Positions 7,395-16,181 of a stretch of DNA of 33,213 nt are shown here, in pieces. The stretch's first letter is position 1. Every line of letters starts with the position of its first letter. Source of the stretch: Hyphomicrobiales bacterium (lineage in GTDB: Bacteria; Pseudomonadota; Alphaproteobacteria; Rhizobiales; JAKSCL01); NCBI GenBank assembly GCA_022360615.1, contig JAKSCL010000326.1, positions 1 to 33,213 of the forward strand, in the 5' to 3' direction. The notes beneath the pieces were generated by a model. The model saw only the letters and a list, made by a program, of their open reading frames with translations. It made no database searches and had not been told where the DNA came from. Both the position numbers and the translations under genes were made by a program.

Positions 7395-10061
7395 ATGCCA
7401 AACAAGATGCTCATCGATGCGGTCCACCGGGAAGAAACCCGTGTGGTCGTATTACGCGATGGTCGGGTCGAGGAGTTTGACTTTGAAGCGGCTAATAAGC
7501 GGCAACTTCGCGGAAATATTTATCTCGCCAAGGTAACACGCGTCGAACCATCGCTTCAGGCGGCCTTTGTCGACTACGGCGGCAACCGCCACGGTTTCCT
7601 CGCTTTCAGCGAGATTCACCCGGACTACTATCAGATCCCGGTGGCTGACCGGCAGGAGCTCCTGCGCCAGGAACAGGAAGCCGAAGAAGCGCTTGCGCAA
7701 TCGGAAGATGCGCCGACGCCGACTGAGAACGAGATTCAGAACGAACCGGCCGACACTCATGAACCGCGGGGCGAGGAACCATCCGGCAACGGCGATGACG
7801 CGGTTCAAGTCTCAGATTTCGATGCCGATGCGGCTTCGGAAGCGTCCGAAGAGACCGCGGAGGCGGCAGGGGACGAAAAACCAGGCAGCGCAGAGAGCGT
7901 CACCGAAGAGAATGGCGACGATCCTGAAACGGGCGGCGGAATGGCGCTCGCTGCGGACACCGGCGCCGAGGAAACGCTTGTATCCGAAAGCGAGGATGAC
8001 GAAGACGCAGATGAAACTGGCAACGGCGCCGAACCTGAGGTGGTCGGCAGCGAGGATGCCATGGAAGAGACGCCTGTCCGGCGTGCCCCCCGTCCCCGGC
8101 CATACAAGATCCAGGAGGTCATCAAGCGCCGTCAGGTGCTGCTCGTCCAGGTCGTGAAGGAAGAACGCGGCAACAAGGGCGCCGCTTTGACCACTTATCT
8201 GTCGCTGGCGGGGCGCTATTCGGTGCTGATGCCGAATACGGCGCGCGGTGGCGGCATCTCACGCAAGATTTCAAACGCGACTGACCGGGCCCGGCTGAAA
8301 ACCATCGCTAGCGAGCTCAATGTCCCTGATGGCATGGGCGTCATTTTGCGCACCGCCGGGGCAAGCCGCACGAAAACGGAAGTCAAGCGCGATTTCGAGT
8401 ATCTGATGCGGCTTTGGGAGAAGGTTCGCACCACAACGCTCGATTCGACCGCGCCGATGCTGGTCTATGAAGAAGGCAGTCTCGTCAAACGTGCCATCCG
8501 CGACCTCTACACCCGCGATATCGAGGAGGTGCTGGTCAGCGGTGAGGAAGACTATAAGGAAGCCAAAGAGTTCATGCGCATGCTCATGCCGAGCCATGCG
8601 AAGAACGTGAGGCAGTACAAGGAACAGGCGCCGATCTTCGTCGATCACCGGATCGAGCCGCAGCTCGAGGCGCTGTTCAACCCGCAGATCACGCTAAAGT
8701 CGGGCGGCTATATCGTCATCAACCAGACTGAAGCCCTCGTTGCCATTGATGTGAACTCCGGCCGGGCGACGAAAGAGCACAATATCGAGGACACAGCGCT
8801 CAAAACCAATCTTGAGGCGGCCAGCGAGATTTCGCGCCAGTTGCGCTTGCGCGATCTGGCGGGCCTTATTGTCATCGACTTCATCGACATGGAGGAACGG
8901 CGTAACAACCGGACCGTCGAACGCCGCTTGAAGGAAGCCTTGAAGACCGACCGGGCGCGCATCCAAGTGGGGCGTATCAGTTCCTTCGGCCTTCTGGAGA
9001 TGTCGCGCCAGCGCATCCGCTCGGGCGTGCTTGAAGGCTCGACCGAGCTTTGTCCGCATTGCCATGGCACGGGACTTATTCGATCGACGGAATCCGTCGC
9101 GCTTCATGTGCTCAGAGCCATCGAGGCGCGGCTTTACGGCGGCTCAAGCACCAGCATCACGGTGCGCTGCGCCACATCCGCCGCGCTCTATATCCTTAAT
9201 TACAAGCGGCCATATCTGCGCGAACTGGAGGAAACCTTCGGGATTCTGATCAATTTCGAGGGCGATGAGAACTATTTCGGCACCAACCATATGATCGAGG
9301 AAAGCGACAGCGGCATCGCGGTTCCGGTTCCGGCCGCCGTCGTGCAGACCGATGTGGCCGACACCGACAGCATGGCTGCAGATGATGATGAAGGCGGACA
9401 GCGCAGAAAGCGCAGGCGCAGGCGCCGCCGTGGCCGCAGTTCCGATCAGGATGTCTCACTCCCTGCAGACGAGGCGCTCGAAGCGGCCGAAGAGGAAGAC
9501 GAAGGCGAAGGCGAAAAGGACGAGGATCAGGAAGAGCAGCGGGCATCGGAAGACGAAGAACAACCCCGTTCCCGCCGGCGCCGCGGCGGCCGCCGCCGCC
9601 GCCGCCGGACATCGGAGACGGCCGAGGAGCCCAAGGTGGGCGCCGATCCCGAGGCCGTGTTCGAAGAGGCTGTCGCAATTGCCGAAAGCGACGCGCCGGA
9701 GACAACCCCAGACACGCCTGAGGCCATCGCCACTGCGCACGAAGCAGCCTCTGATGAGATGCCTGAAGGGTCACCAGAAATGCCCGCGCCCGCCTCCGGC
9801 TCAGACGCGGAAGAAGAGGCCGGAGCTTTGCCAAACGACGAAACGGCGAAGCCGGCCAGACGCAGGCGCGCCAGAGCGAGGAGCACTGAAGCTGCTGCTG
9901 CGGAAACAAACGGCCGGGTACGTGAAATGGCGAAAGCTGTTAGCGAGGCAGCCGTCGAAAGCGAAGTGACCGTTGAACCTGATGCCGATGCGGCGGAAGA
10001 TACGACGCCCCGTCCGGTACGGCGCGGCTGGTGGCAGCGCAGACTGACCGGACGGCGCTAA
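7395..10061 (+). CDS. rne: Ribonuclease E, degradosome endoribonuclease
   Basis: An 888-residue single-strand endoribonuclease for mRNA decay and rRNA/tRNA processing. The S1-type RNA-binding domain (about 35-265) is split by a strongly acidic insert at about 94-228, a known alphaproteobacterial trait. The RNase E/G core follows: Asp452 in AIDVNSG and Asp495 in VIDFIDME correspond to the Mg-binding aspartates, and CPHC (Cys553, Cys556) is the zinc-link. The C-terminal half is disordered, alternating acidic runs with Arg-rich blocks (about 669-682 and 725-738) that should bind RNA. It ends RRGWWQRR (Gly878-Trp-Trp880), matching the GWW element reported to bind PNPase in Caulobacter. Start ATG 7395 has only a weak AAAGAG upstream. 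The repetitive GCC-rich DNA at about 9570-9610 encodes the second Arg block. Confidence 0.97.
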   Translation: MPNKMLIDAVHREETRVVVLRDGRVEEFDFEAANKRQLRGNIYLAKVTRVEPSLQAAFVDYGGNRHGFLAFSEIHPDYYQIPVADRQELLRQEQEAEEALAQSEDAPTPTENEIQNEPADTHEPRGEEPSGNGDDAVQVSDFDADAASEASEETAEAAGDEKPGSAESVTEENGDDPETGGGMALAADTGAEETLVSESEDDEDADETGNGAEPEVVGSEDAMEETPVRRAPRPRPYKIQEVIKRRQVLLVQVVKEERGNKGAALTTYLSLAGRYSVLMPNTARGGGISRKISNATDRARLKTIASELNVPDGMGVILRTAGASRTKTEVKRDFEYLMRLWEKVRTTTLDSTAPMLVYEEGSLVKRAIRDLYTRDIEEVLVSGEEDYKEAKEFMRMLMPSHAKNVRQYKEQAPIFVDHRIEPQLEALFNPQITLKSGGYIVINQTEALVAIDVNSGRATKEHNIEDTALKTNLEAASEISRQLRLRDLAGLIVIDFIDMEERRNNRTVERRLKEALKTDRARIQVGRISSFGLLEMSRQRIRSGVLEGSTELCPHCHGTGLIRSTESVALHVLRAIEARLYGGSSTSITVRCATSAALYILNYKRPYLRELEETFGILINFEGDENYFGTNHMIEESDSGIAVPVPAAVVQTDVADTDSMAADDDEGGQRRKRRRRRRRGRSSDQDVSLPADEALEAAEEEDEGEGEKDEDQEEQRASEDEEQPRSRRRRGGRRRRRRTSETAEEPKVGADPEAVFEEAVAIAESDAPETTPDTPEAIATAHEAASDEMPEGSPEMPAPASGSDAEEEAGALPNDETAKPARRRRARARSTEAAAAETNGRVREMAKAVSEAAVESEVTVEPDADAAEDTTPRPVRRGWWQRRLTGRR

Positions 10062-10119
10062 TTCGCTTTCGACCGGGGTTGTGCTTCCGCAGCGAAATCA
10101 CAATGTTTTGCGCAAATGG

Positions 10120-10161
10120 GGCGTCCGATGCATTGACGCCTTACTGCGCGGGCCATAGCTG
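10120..10161 (+). promoter_or_regulatory. Candidate rne 3' hairpin and promoter for the M48 gene
   Basis: GGCGTC (10120-10125) and GACGCC (10135-10140) form a 6-bp stem with a 9-base loop followed by TTA, a weak terminator at best. Overlapping it, TTGACG (10133-10138), a 17-base spacer and TAGCTG (10156-10161) resemble an alphaproteobacterial sigma-70 promoter about 45 bases before the M48 start. The -35 is good and the -10 poor. Confidence 0.35.
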
Positions 10162-10206
10162 AAGGCCGGGTGGGCGCAGGCAGCACACAACCGACGGATT
10201 TCGCCC

Positions 10207-11640
10207 ATGGTTCATGACGGTAGATTGACCGTATCCGGTCCGTCCGAAAGGTTCGGAGTCCTTCGGCGTTCCTTAAGACGCGCCGCGGCCGTGGCCATGG
10301 CAGGCGCGGTCGCAGCGACCTCTATTCCCAATGCGGCGCAGGCTCAAGGCCGCAGCGTACCGCTTGTCCGCGACACCGAAATCGAAAACCTCATCCGTGA
10401 CTATGCGACGCCGATTTTCCGCGCTGCCGGCCTCTCATCCAACAACATACGCATCTTCATCGTGCGCAGCCGCGAGTTCAACGCTTTCGTCGTCGACCAG
10501 CGCAGGATGTTTCTGAACGTCGGTGCGCTTCAGTCCGCTGAGACGCCGAATGAGATCATCGGGGTCATCGCGCACGAAACCGGCCATATCTCAGGTGGGC
10601 ATCTGGCACGCCTGCGCGGGCAATTGGCAGGTGCCCAGACGGCGTTTCTCGCCGCCCTCCTTCTTGGCACGGCAGCCGCAGCGGCGGCGGTTGCTGGCGG
10701 TGTCGACACGAGCCAGGCGGCACAGGGCGCAGGCGCCGCATTGCTTGGCGCCGGGCAAGTCGGGCAGCGCAATCTGCTTTCCTACCAGCGCAGCGAGGAA
10801 CTGGCCGCAGACCGCGCTGCCGTGAACTATCTCAATGCCACCCAGCAGTCGTCCAAAGGCATGCTGACAGTCTTTGAACGCTTTGCCGGACAGGCCGTTT
10901 TCACCAATCGTTTCGTCGATCCCTATGCGCGTAGCCACCCCATGCCGCGCGAGCGGATCGCGGCATTGGAACGGGTTGCTAGAGCAAGTCCTTATTTTGA
11001 CCGGCGAGACCCGCCTGCCCTGCAAGCCCGGCACGATCTGATGCGGGCAAAGATTTCAGGCTTTCTCGATCCGCCAAATTCGGTTTTCCAGAAATATCCA
11101 GAGAGCGACAACAGCCTGCCGGCGCGCTATGCGCGTGCGATCGCGCGCTACCGCACCGCCGATATCCGAGCGGCAATCCGGGACATTGACGGTCTTATCC
11201 AGTCACAGCCGAACAATCCTTATTTCCGTGAGCTAAAAGGCCAGGCGCTCCTCGACAGTGGCCGTCCGCGCGAGGCGATCGCACCGCTTGAGCGCGCGGT
11301 ATCGCTCAGACCGAATGCTGGACTGATGCGCATTATGCTTGGCCAGGCCCTTGTGGCAACGAACGACGCGCGCCTCCTTCCAAACGCCATTACGCAGCTG
11401 CGGCGCGGCCTCAGCACCGAGCCCGACCATGCGCTTGGTTTCCGTCAACTGGCGATCGCTTATGGAAGGCAGGGCAATCAGGCGGAATCGACGCTGGCGT
11501 CCGCCCGCAGCTACTTTGCTGAGGGTAATCTGGACCTTGCGCGGCAACAGGCCGCTCGGGCGCAAAACCTGTTTGCACGCGGTTCCCCCGGCTGGCTGCA
11601 GGCCGACGACATATTGAATGTACGTTCGCCCCGACGATAA
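10207..11640 (+). CDS. Periplasmic M48 metalloprotease with TPR tail (BepA/YfgC-like)
   Basis: A 477-residue protein with a basic N-region and hydrophobic stretch at about 24-46 ending AAQAQ, a probable cleaved signal peptide. The gluzincin motif HETGH (His123-Glu124-His127) and the downstream Glu198 in EELAAD give the zinc site; both are intact. Residues about 300-470 form TPR-like helical repeats (for example the segments with GQALLDSGRPREAI and AIAYGRQGNQAE). Domain order equals that of E. coli BepA, which degrades or assists misassembled outer-membrane proteins such as LptD; that role here is inference. Between the HExxH motif and the third ligand is an Ala/Gly-rich hydrophobic segment (about 141-185), usual for M48 lid regions. 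It stands between rne and the DsbA-like gene, which starts 64 bases later and may be cotranscribed. Confidence 0.88.
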   Translation: MVHDGRLTVSGPSERFGVLRRSLRRAAAVAMAGAVAATSIPNAAQAQGRSVPLVRDTEIENLIRDYATPIFRAAGLSSNNIRIFIVRSREFNAFVVDQRRMFLNVGALQSAETPNEIIGVIAHETGHISGGHLARLRGQLAGAQTAFLAALLLGTAAAAAAVAGGVDTSQAAQGAGAALLGAGQVGQRNLLSYQRSEELAADRAAVNYLNATQQSSKGMLTVFERFAGQAVFTNRFVDPYARSHPMPRERIAALERVARASPYFDRRDPPALQARHDLMRAKISGFLDPPNSVFQKYPESDNSLPARYARAIARYRTADIRAAIRDIDGLIQSQPNNPYFRELKGQALLDSGRPREAIAPLERAVSLRPNAGLMRIMLGQALVATNDARLLPNAITQLRRGLSTEPDHALGFRQLAIAYGRQGNQAESTLASARSYFAEGNLDLARQQAARAQNLFARGSPGWLQADDILNVRSPRR

Positions 11641-11704
11641 TTTGAACAGCCTTTCGGCGGATTTTCCTGTTTAATGTGGCCGGCTCGGTATGAAAGAGGA
11701 CAAC

Positions 11705-12472
11705 ATGATCGGTCTCGGTTCCCTGACACGGCTGCTTTCGGCCTCTCTCCTGGCAATCGGCATTTCGGCTGCGGCGCCCCTTGCTCATGCGGATTTCACC
11801 GAGGACGAACGCCTGGAGATCGGGGAAATCGTCAAGGATTACCTCCTCGACAATCCGGAAGTCCTGCGCGACGCCTTCATTGAGCTTCAGCGCCGGGAAA
11901 CCGCTGCCCTGCAGGAACAGCAGCGCGACGCGCTCCGGGAATACCGCGACCGTATTGAAAACGCGCCTGGAATGCCCGTTGTCGGCAACCCGGAAGGCGA
12001 TGTGACGCTGGTTGAGTTTTTCGACTACAACTGCCCCTATTGCAGCCATGCCCTTGCCGATCTTCGCGATCTTTTGAATGCCGACCCGAATGTACGGGTC
12101 GTCCTTTTCGAGATGCCGATCCTCGGTGAAGGCTCGGTCGAGACCGCCCGCGTCTCGCTCGCTGCGGCGCGTCAGGGCAATTATCTGGAACTGCACAGCG
12201 CGCTTCTGGGCGCCCGCGGTCAGAAGAATGAAGCCCGCGCGCTGCAAATCGCAGAAGCCCTCGGCTTCGACATGGAGCGTCTGCGCCGTGATATGGAAGA
12301 CCCGGAAATCATGGCCATAATCCAGAACGCCGTGGCGCTTGCTCAGGAAATCGGCATCAATGGGACGCCGTCCTACGTGGTCGGCGATCAAATCCTCGGT
12401 GGCATGCAGAGCTTCGCCGCGCTCCGTAGCGCAGTCGAGGAAGTGCGCGAGGCCGCGTGCGAGACCTGCTGA
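11705..12472 (+). CDS. DsbA-family thioredoxin-fold oxidoreductase, secreted
   Basis: A periplasmic thiol-disulfide protein of 255 residues. I chose ATG 11705 because AGAGGA (11695-11700) sits four bases upstream and the signal peptide then begins properly; an in-frame ATG at 11690 lacks a ribosome site. The signal ends near AHADF at about residue 30. A helical N-terminal part with the LLDNPEVLRDA segment resembles the ScsC/DsbG-like N-terminal domain, and may oligomerise. The active site is CPYC (Cys110, Cys113), with the cis-proline loop in GINGTPSYVVG. An additional ACETC pair lies at the extreme C-terminus. Substrate and redox direction (oxidase or isomerase) cannot be told from the sequence; CPYC is used by DsbG- and ScsC-like proteins, whereas classical DsbA has CPHC. 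Confidence 0.88.
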   Translation: MIGLGSLTRLLSASLLAIGISAAAPLAHADFTEDERLEIGEIVKDYLLDNPEVLRDAFIELQRRETAALQEQQRDALREYRDRIENAPGMPVVGNPEGDVTLVEFFDYNCPYCSHALADLRDLLNADPNVRVVLFEMPILGEGSVETARVSLAAARQGNYLELHSALLGARGQKNEARALQIAEALGFDMERLRRDMEDPEIMAIIQNAVALAQEIGINGTPSYVVGDQILGGMQSFAALRSAVEEVREAACETC

Positions 12473-12523
12473 GGCCAAGGGACGGAGCGGTTTAGATTTA
12501 CCTTAGCCGCCCTTCACGCGAAT

Positions 12524-12546
12524 TGAGGCTTTGCCCTGCCTCATTT
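12524..12546 (+). terminator. Weak candidate terminator between the DsbA-like gene and aroQ
   Basis: TGAGGC (12524-12529) and GCCTCA (12538-12543) form a 6-bp stem around an 8-base loop, followed by TTT. It lies about 50 bases after the DsbA-like stop and about 50 bases before aroQ. The short T-tract makes it a marginal intrinsic terminator. Confidence 0.35.
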
Positions 12547-12594
12547 CCGTGCGTATAACGCGTCCGATCTTTCTCTCCGGCGCGCATCTCCTTC

Positions 12595-13062
12595 ATGATG
12601 AAGACGGTTTTCGTCATCAATGGCCCTAACTTAAACCTGCTTGGCAAGCGGGAGCCGGAAGTCTATGGAAATATGACACTTTTCGGTATTGAGAAAGCGC
12701 TTCATCAACGCGCGGAAGCACTTCGGATAGGAATCGATTTCCGGCAGTCGAACCACGAAGGCGAATTGGTCGACTGGCTTCAGGAGGCGGGTGAGAAGGC
12801 CGATGGCGTGATCCTTAATGCGGCCGCATATACCCATACGTCTGTAGCGCTCCACGATGCGGTCCGGGCCGTTTCCGTGCCGGTGGTTGAAGTGCACCTC
12901 TCAAACGTCCATGCACGCGAAACGTTCCGGCGCCGATCGTTCATTGCACCTGTTGCGGCTGGCATCATCAGCGGCTTTGGCGCCCAGAGCTATCTGCTGG
13001 CACTCGACGCATTGCATGCAGGTCAATATTCGGAACAAGGGGCCAATGAGGCGAAAGCGTAG
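12595..13062 (+). CDS. aroQ: Type II 3-dehydroquinate dehydratase
   Basis: A 155-residue enzyme for the third step of the shikimate pathway, 3-dehydroquinate to 3-dehydroshikimate. The family signature GPNLNLLG is at 10-17. Active-site residues fall at positions equal to those of the well-studied Mycobacterium enzyme: Arg19, Tyr24 (flexible lid), Asn75, His81, His101 and Arg112. Length is typical, and family members form dodecamers. ATG 12595 and ATG 12598 are both possible starts. accB begins 33 bases downstream on the same strand, an arrangement common in alphaproteobacteria. Confidence 0.96.
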   Translation: MMKTVFVINGPNLNLLGKREPEVYGNMTLFGIEKALHQRAEALRIGIDFRQSNHEGELVDWLQEAGEKADGVILNAAAYTHTSVALHDAVRAVSVPVVEVHLSNVHARETFRRRSFIAPVAAGIISGFGAQSYLLALDALHAGQYSEQGANEAKA

Positions 13063-13095
13063 GGTTCGGTATCGCGGGAAAGACGGAAAAAGAGC

Positions 13096-13560
13096 ATGAG
13101 TTCGGAAAAAATCGATATCGACAAAGATCTTATCCGCGATCTCGCGGATATTCTGAACGAGACAGATCTGTCCGAAATTGAGGTCGAGCGCGCCGGTTTT
13201 CGGATCAAGGTCGCACGTACGCTTAATGTGCATATGAGCGCGTCCGCACCGCCGGCTCCGGTGGCGTCCGCCGCTCCAGACCTGCCGTCGGCGGCGAAAG
13301 AGGAGACCGGAGCCCTCGGCCCGTCCGGCTCTGTCGTCACATCGCCAATGGTCGGGACCGCCTATCGCGCCGCGGAACCAGGGGCGAAACCCTTCGTTGA
13401 GGTGGGCGATCAGGTTGAGGAAGGGCAAACAATTCTCATCGTCGAAGCGATGAAGACCTTCAACCCTATCCCCGCACCACGCAGCGGCGTCGTGAAAGCC
13501 ATCCTGGTGGCCGACCAGCAACCGGTGGAATTCGGCGAACCCTTGATGACGATTGAGTAA
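13096..13560 (+). CDS. accB: Biotin carboxyl carrier protein of acetyl-CoA carboxylase
   Basis: A 154-residue carrier whose biotin is carboxylated by AccC and delivers CO2 to the carboxyltransferase for malonyl-CoA synthesis. An acidic/basic helical N-terminus is followed by an Ala/Pro-rich flexible linker at about 47-75, then the lipoyl/biotinyl domain. Lys120 in EAMKTF is the biotinylation site; E. coli has EAMKMM, so the residues after Lys differ. The hairpin-return segment [17 protein letters not shown] is intact. It is 20 bases from accC and clearly in the same transcript. Confidence 0.96.
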   Translation: MSSEKIDIDKDLIRDLADILNETDLSEIEVERAGFRIKVARTLNVHMSASAPPAPVASAAPDLPSAAKEETGALGPSGSVVTSPMVGTAYRAAEPGAKPFVEVGDQVEEGQTILIVEAMKTFNPIPAPRSGVVKAILVADQQPVEFGEPLMTIE

Positions 13561-13580
13561 AGGCCAACAAAAGAAGTCCA

Positions 13581-14945
13581 ATGGCCATGTTCGACAAGGT
13601 TCTGATTGCCAATCGCGGCGAAATCGCGCTCCGTGTGCTGCGTGCCTGCAAGGAACTAGGCATCTCGACGGTGGCCGTTCACTCAACAGCCGATGCGGAT
13701 GCCATGCATGTGCGCCTTGCCGATGAAAGCGTGTGCATCGGACCGCCAAGAGCAGCCGATAGCTATTTGAATATCCCGACGATCCTTGCGGCTTGCGAGA
13801 TCACTGGCGCGGACGCCGTTCATCCAGGCTATGGATTTCTGGCGGAGAATGCGCGCTTTGCGGAAATCCTTGAGGCACATGACATCGCCTTCATCGGGCC
13901 GAGTGCGGAACACATCACCATGATGGGCGATAAGATCATCGCCAAGGAGACGGTGAAGACGCTCGGTATTCCGGTCGTGCCGGGCTCCGACGGTTCCGTC
14001 GCCAATGGAATCGAAGCCCGCAAAATCGCTGATTCCATCGGCTATCCGGTACTCATTAAAGCAAGCGCAGGCGGCGGCGGGCGCGGCATGAAAGTGGCGG
14101 GTTCGGCGGCAGAGTTGGATGAAGCCTTCACGACAGCGCGCGCCGAGGCGCGCGCCGCTTTTGGCAACGATTCCGTTTATATCGAGAAGTATCTCGGCTC
14201 GCCCCGACACATCGAGGTGCAAGTTCTCGGCGACGGGAAGGGCAACGGCGTCCACCTTTACGAGCGTGATTGTTCGCTCCAGCGCCGGCATCAAAAAGTG
14301 TTTGAGGAGGCGTTGTCCCCTGCCCTGAACGATGCGCAGCGCCGCGAGATCGGCGAAACCTGCGCCAAGGCCGTTCAAGACCTTGGCTATTCGGGCGCAG
14401 GCACCGTGGAGTTCCTTTACGAGAACGGCGCCTTCTATTTCATCGAAATGAACACGCGCATTCAGGTGGAGCATCCGGTCACGGAAGCGATCACCGGCAT
14501 CGATCTCATCAACGAGCAGATTAAGGTCGCTGCTGGCGCCGAACTCTCGCTGCGCCAGGAGGACATTGTCCCCTCCGGGCACGCGATTGAATGCAGGATC
14601 AATGCGGAGAATCCTGAAACCTTCCGGCCCTCGCCCGGCACCATAACGTACTTCCACCCGCCAGGCGGGCTCGGTGTCAGGGTCGATTCGGGCGTTTATC
14701 AGGGCTACACAATCCCGCCCTACTATGACAGCCTTGTCGGCAAACTTATTGTGCATGGGAAGAACCGGAATGAGTGCCTGATGCGTTTGAAACGGGCGCT
14801 CGGCGAATTCGTCGTCGGCGGGATCGAGAGCACGATTCCGCTTTTCCGGCGGCTGCTTGAAGAACCGGACATCGTCAACGGAACCTATGACATTCGCTGG
14901 CTTGAAAGGTATCTTGATCGCAACGCGCATGATGCGGCAGCTTGA
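13581..14945 (+). CDS. accC: Acetyl-CoA carboxylase, biotin carboxylase subunit
   Basis: A 454-residue ATP-grasp enzyme that carboxylates biotin on AccB with ATP and bicarbonate. Visible motifs are the N-terminal fold start [12 protein letters not shown], the PGYGFLAEN loop, the glycine-rich ATP lid [12 protein letters not shown] (160-171), the RHIEVQV strand, and the catalytic segment [14 protein letters not shown] with Arg293, Glu297 and His298. Length matches E. coli AccC (449) closely. ATG 13581 has only a weak AAGAAG upstream, consistent with coupled translation after accB. The carboxyltransferase subunits are not in this window. Confidence 0.97.
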   Translation: MAMFDKVLIANRGEIALRVLRACKELGISTVAVHSTADADAMHVRLADESVCIGPPRAADSYLNIPTILAACEITGADAVHPGYGFLAENARFAEILEAHDIAFIGPSAEHITMMGDKIIAKETVKTLGIPVVPGSDGSVANGIEARKIADSIGYPVLIKASAGGGGRGMKVAGSAAELDEAFTTARAEARAAFGNDSVYIEKYLGSPRHIEVQVLGDGKGNGVHLYERDCSLQRRHQKVFEEALSPALNDAQRREIGETCAKAVQDLGYSGAGTVEFLYENGAFYFIEMNTRIQVEHPVTEAITGIDLINEQIKVAAGAELSLRQEDIVPSGHAIECRINAENPETFRPSPGTITYFHPPGGLGVRVDSGVYQGYTIPPYYDSLVGKLIVHGKNRNECLMRLKRALGEFVVGGIESTIPLFRRLLEEPDIVNGTYDIRWLERYLDRNAHDAAA

Positions 14946-14996
14946 ATCGCGGGCATTTACGCCGTTTCCCGCTGAATGGGAGAACGAAGCCGCGGT

Positions 14997-15671
14997 ATGA
15001 CCAGCGCCGATGACATCCTCTTCTCGATCACGCCAGAGGTGCTTTTAAAGGCCTATGCCTGCGGCATCTTCCCAATGGCGGAAAGCGCAACCGATACGGC
15101 GCTATACTGGGTCGAGCCGGAAATGCGCGGCATCATCCCCATCGAGAAGTTCCATATCCCCCGGCGCCTTGCCCGCACCATCAAGTCGGGCGTTTTCGAT
15201 GTGCGCATCGATTATGACTTTGAAGGCGTCATCGAGGGCTGCGCCGCACCCGCACCTGGCCGGCGCAAAACCTGGATCAATGACCGAATCCGCGAACTTT
15301 ACGGCGAGCTTTTCAAACTCGGCTATTGCCACACGGTTGAGATCTGGCGGGACGATGAACTGGTCGGCGGGCTTTATGGCGTGCGTCTTGGCCGGGCCTT
15401 CTTCGGGGAAAGCATGTTCCATCATGCGCGCGATGCTTCAAAGATCGCGCTTGTTTATCTCGTCGCGCGCCTCAACAAGGGTGGCTTCAGGCTTCTCGAC
15501 ACGCAATTCGTCACCGATCACCTGAAGAGTTTCGGCGCTGTTGAAGTGGACCGCAGGCATTATCACCGCTTGCTCGAAGAAGCGCTCGGAGGCAATGAGG
15601 GCGACTTTCACTCGTTACCGGCGGATGCTTCGCCTGGGCTCGTTTTGCAATCCGTCAGCCAGACATCGTAA
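14997..15671 (+). CDS. aat: Leucyl/phenylalanyl-tRNA-protein transferase
   Basis: This enzyme adds Leu or Phe to N-terminal Arg or Lys residues, making an N-end-rule degron read by ClpS/ClpAP. Family hallmarks are [13 protein letters not shown] near the start, the [11 protein letters not shown] stretch, [27 protein letters not shown] and FFGESMF. I prefer ATG 14997 (MTSADD, 224 residues), as rhizobial homologues start just before this point; an upstream in-frame ATG at 14976 lacks a ribosome site, while GGGAGA lies 13 bases before 14997. The 3' end runs 64 bases past the stop of the convergent DUF2155 gene. It follows accC by about 50 bases. Confidence 0.93.
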   Translation: MTSADDILFSITPEVLLKAYACGIFPMAESATDTALYWVEPEMRGIIPIEKFHIPRRLARTIKSGVFDVRIDYDFEGVIEGCAAPAPGRRKTWINDRIRELYGELFKLGYCHTVEIWRDDELVGGLYGVRLGRAFFGESMFHHARDASKIALVYLVARLNKGGFRLLDTQFVTDHLKSFGAVEVDRRHYHRLLEEALGGNEGDFHSLPADASPGLVLQSVSQTS

Positions 15672-16081
15672 ATCGGGTGCTCGACCGCATTGATCGAGGG
15701 GCTGTCGGCAAACATCCAGCCTGAAAAGATGCGGCGTACGCGGTTGTCGAGAAGCACCTCGTCGACCTGGATAAAGCCCGTGGTGCGCGGCGGCTCGGTC
15801 GGCGGCCGCGTGTAGCAGACCCGCGGCGTCACCTGCAATGCACCGAACTGCACCGTTTCATCGATCAGGACGTCGAACGCCACGATCCGTCCGGTCACCT
15901 TGTCGAGACCGGCAAAAACGGCAATCGGATTGACGATCCTTTGCTGCGGCGGGGCCGCCGGCTGCTGTGCGGCAACGGAACCACCCACAAAGACAGCAAG
16001 CAGAACGGCGGCGGCACGGGCGAACCAGCGCGAAACTGCTTTTGCGGTCTCCCCGCCCTTTCTCAAACGGCTTCCAATCAC
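15608..16081 (-). CDS. DUF2155 family secreted protein
   Basis: A 157-residue protein of unknown function conserved in alphaproteobacteria. A basic N-terminus and hydrophobic segment (about 20-37, ending VAAQQ) form a signal peptide, followed by a short Pro/Gln linker. The conserved core has [44 protein letters not shown] and YDVWLTDC; the two cysteines (in VCYTR and TDCK) could form a disulfide. The start is GTG 16081 with GGAAAG five bases before it. Its last 64 bases overlap the end of aat on the other strand. The family repeatedly sits next to aat and the NDUFA12-type gene in this class, but no function follows from that. Confidence 0.85.
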   Translation of the reverse strand: MIGSRLRKGGETAKAVSRWFARAAAVLLAVFVGGSVAAQQPAAPPQQRIVNPIAVFAGLDKVTGRIVAFDVLIDETVQFGALQVTPRVCYTRPPTEPPRTTGFIQVDEVLLDNRVRRIFSGWMFADSPSINAVEHPIYDVWLTDCKTSPGEASAGNE

Positions 16082-16125
16082 AATGACTTTCCGTTGGCGC
16101 CGGTGCGCTTTATCACTTCGTTGTT

Positions 16126-16166
16126 GCGTGTCCGGAAAAAACCGGCGCCCTGTTCACCGGACACGC
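16126..16166 (-). terminator. Intrinsic terminator after the methyltransferase gene, inside a larger inverted repeat
   Basis: On the minus strand CCGGTG (16160-16155), loop AACAGGG and CGCCGG (16147-16142) form a 6-bp stem with one G-U pair, directly followed by six T (16141-16136): a textbook intrinsic terminator 22 bases after the methyltransferase stop. An outer perfect 10-bp repeat, GCGTGTCCGG (plus 16126-16135) and CCGGACACGC (plus 16157-16166), shares one arm with the terminator stem and encloses the T-run. The DUF2155 start is 45 bases further on. Confidence 0.75.
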
Positions 16167-16181
16167 TTAAAGGGAACACGC

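Noticed and set aside
9570-9612. GCC-rich simple repeat as a separate repeat element
   Set aside because: It is in-frame low-complexity DNA encoding the second Arg-rich block of RNase E.
11411-12478. 355-codon minus-strand frame opposite the M48 and DsbA-like genes
   Set aside because: It spans two real plus-strand genes and the gap between them; no family features.
13683-14930. 415-codon minus-strand frame opposite accC
   Set aside because: Shadow frame with no recognisable motif; accC itself is unmistakable.
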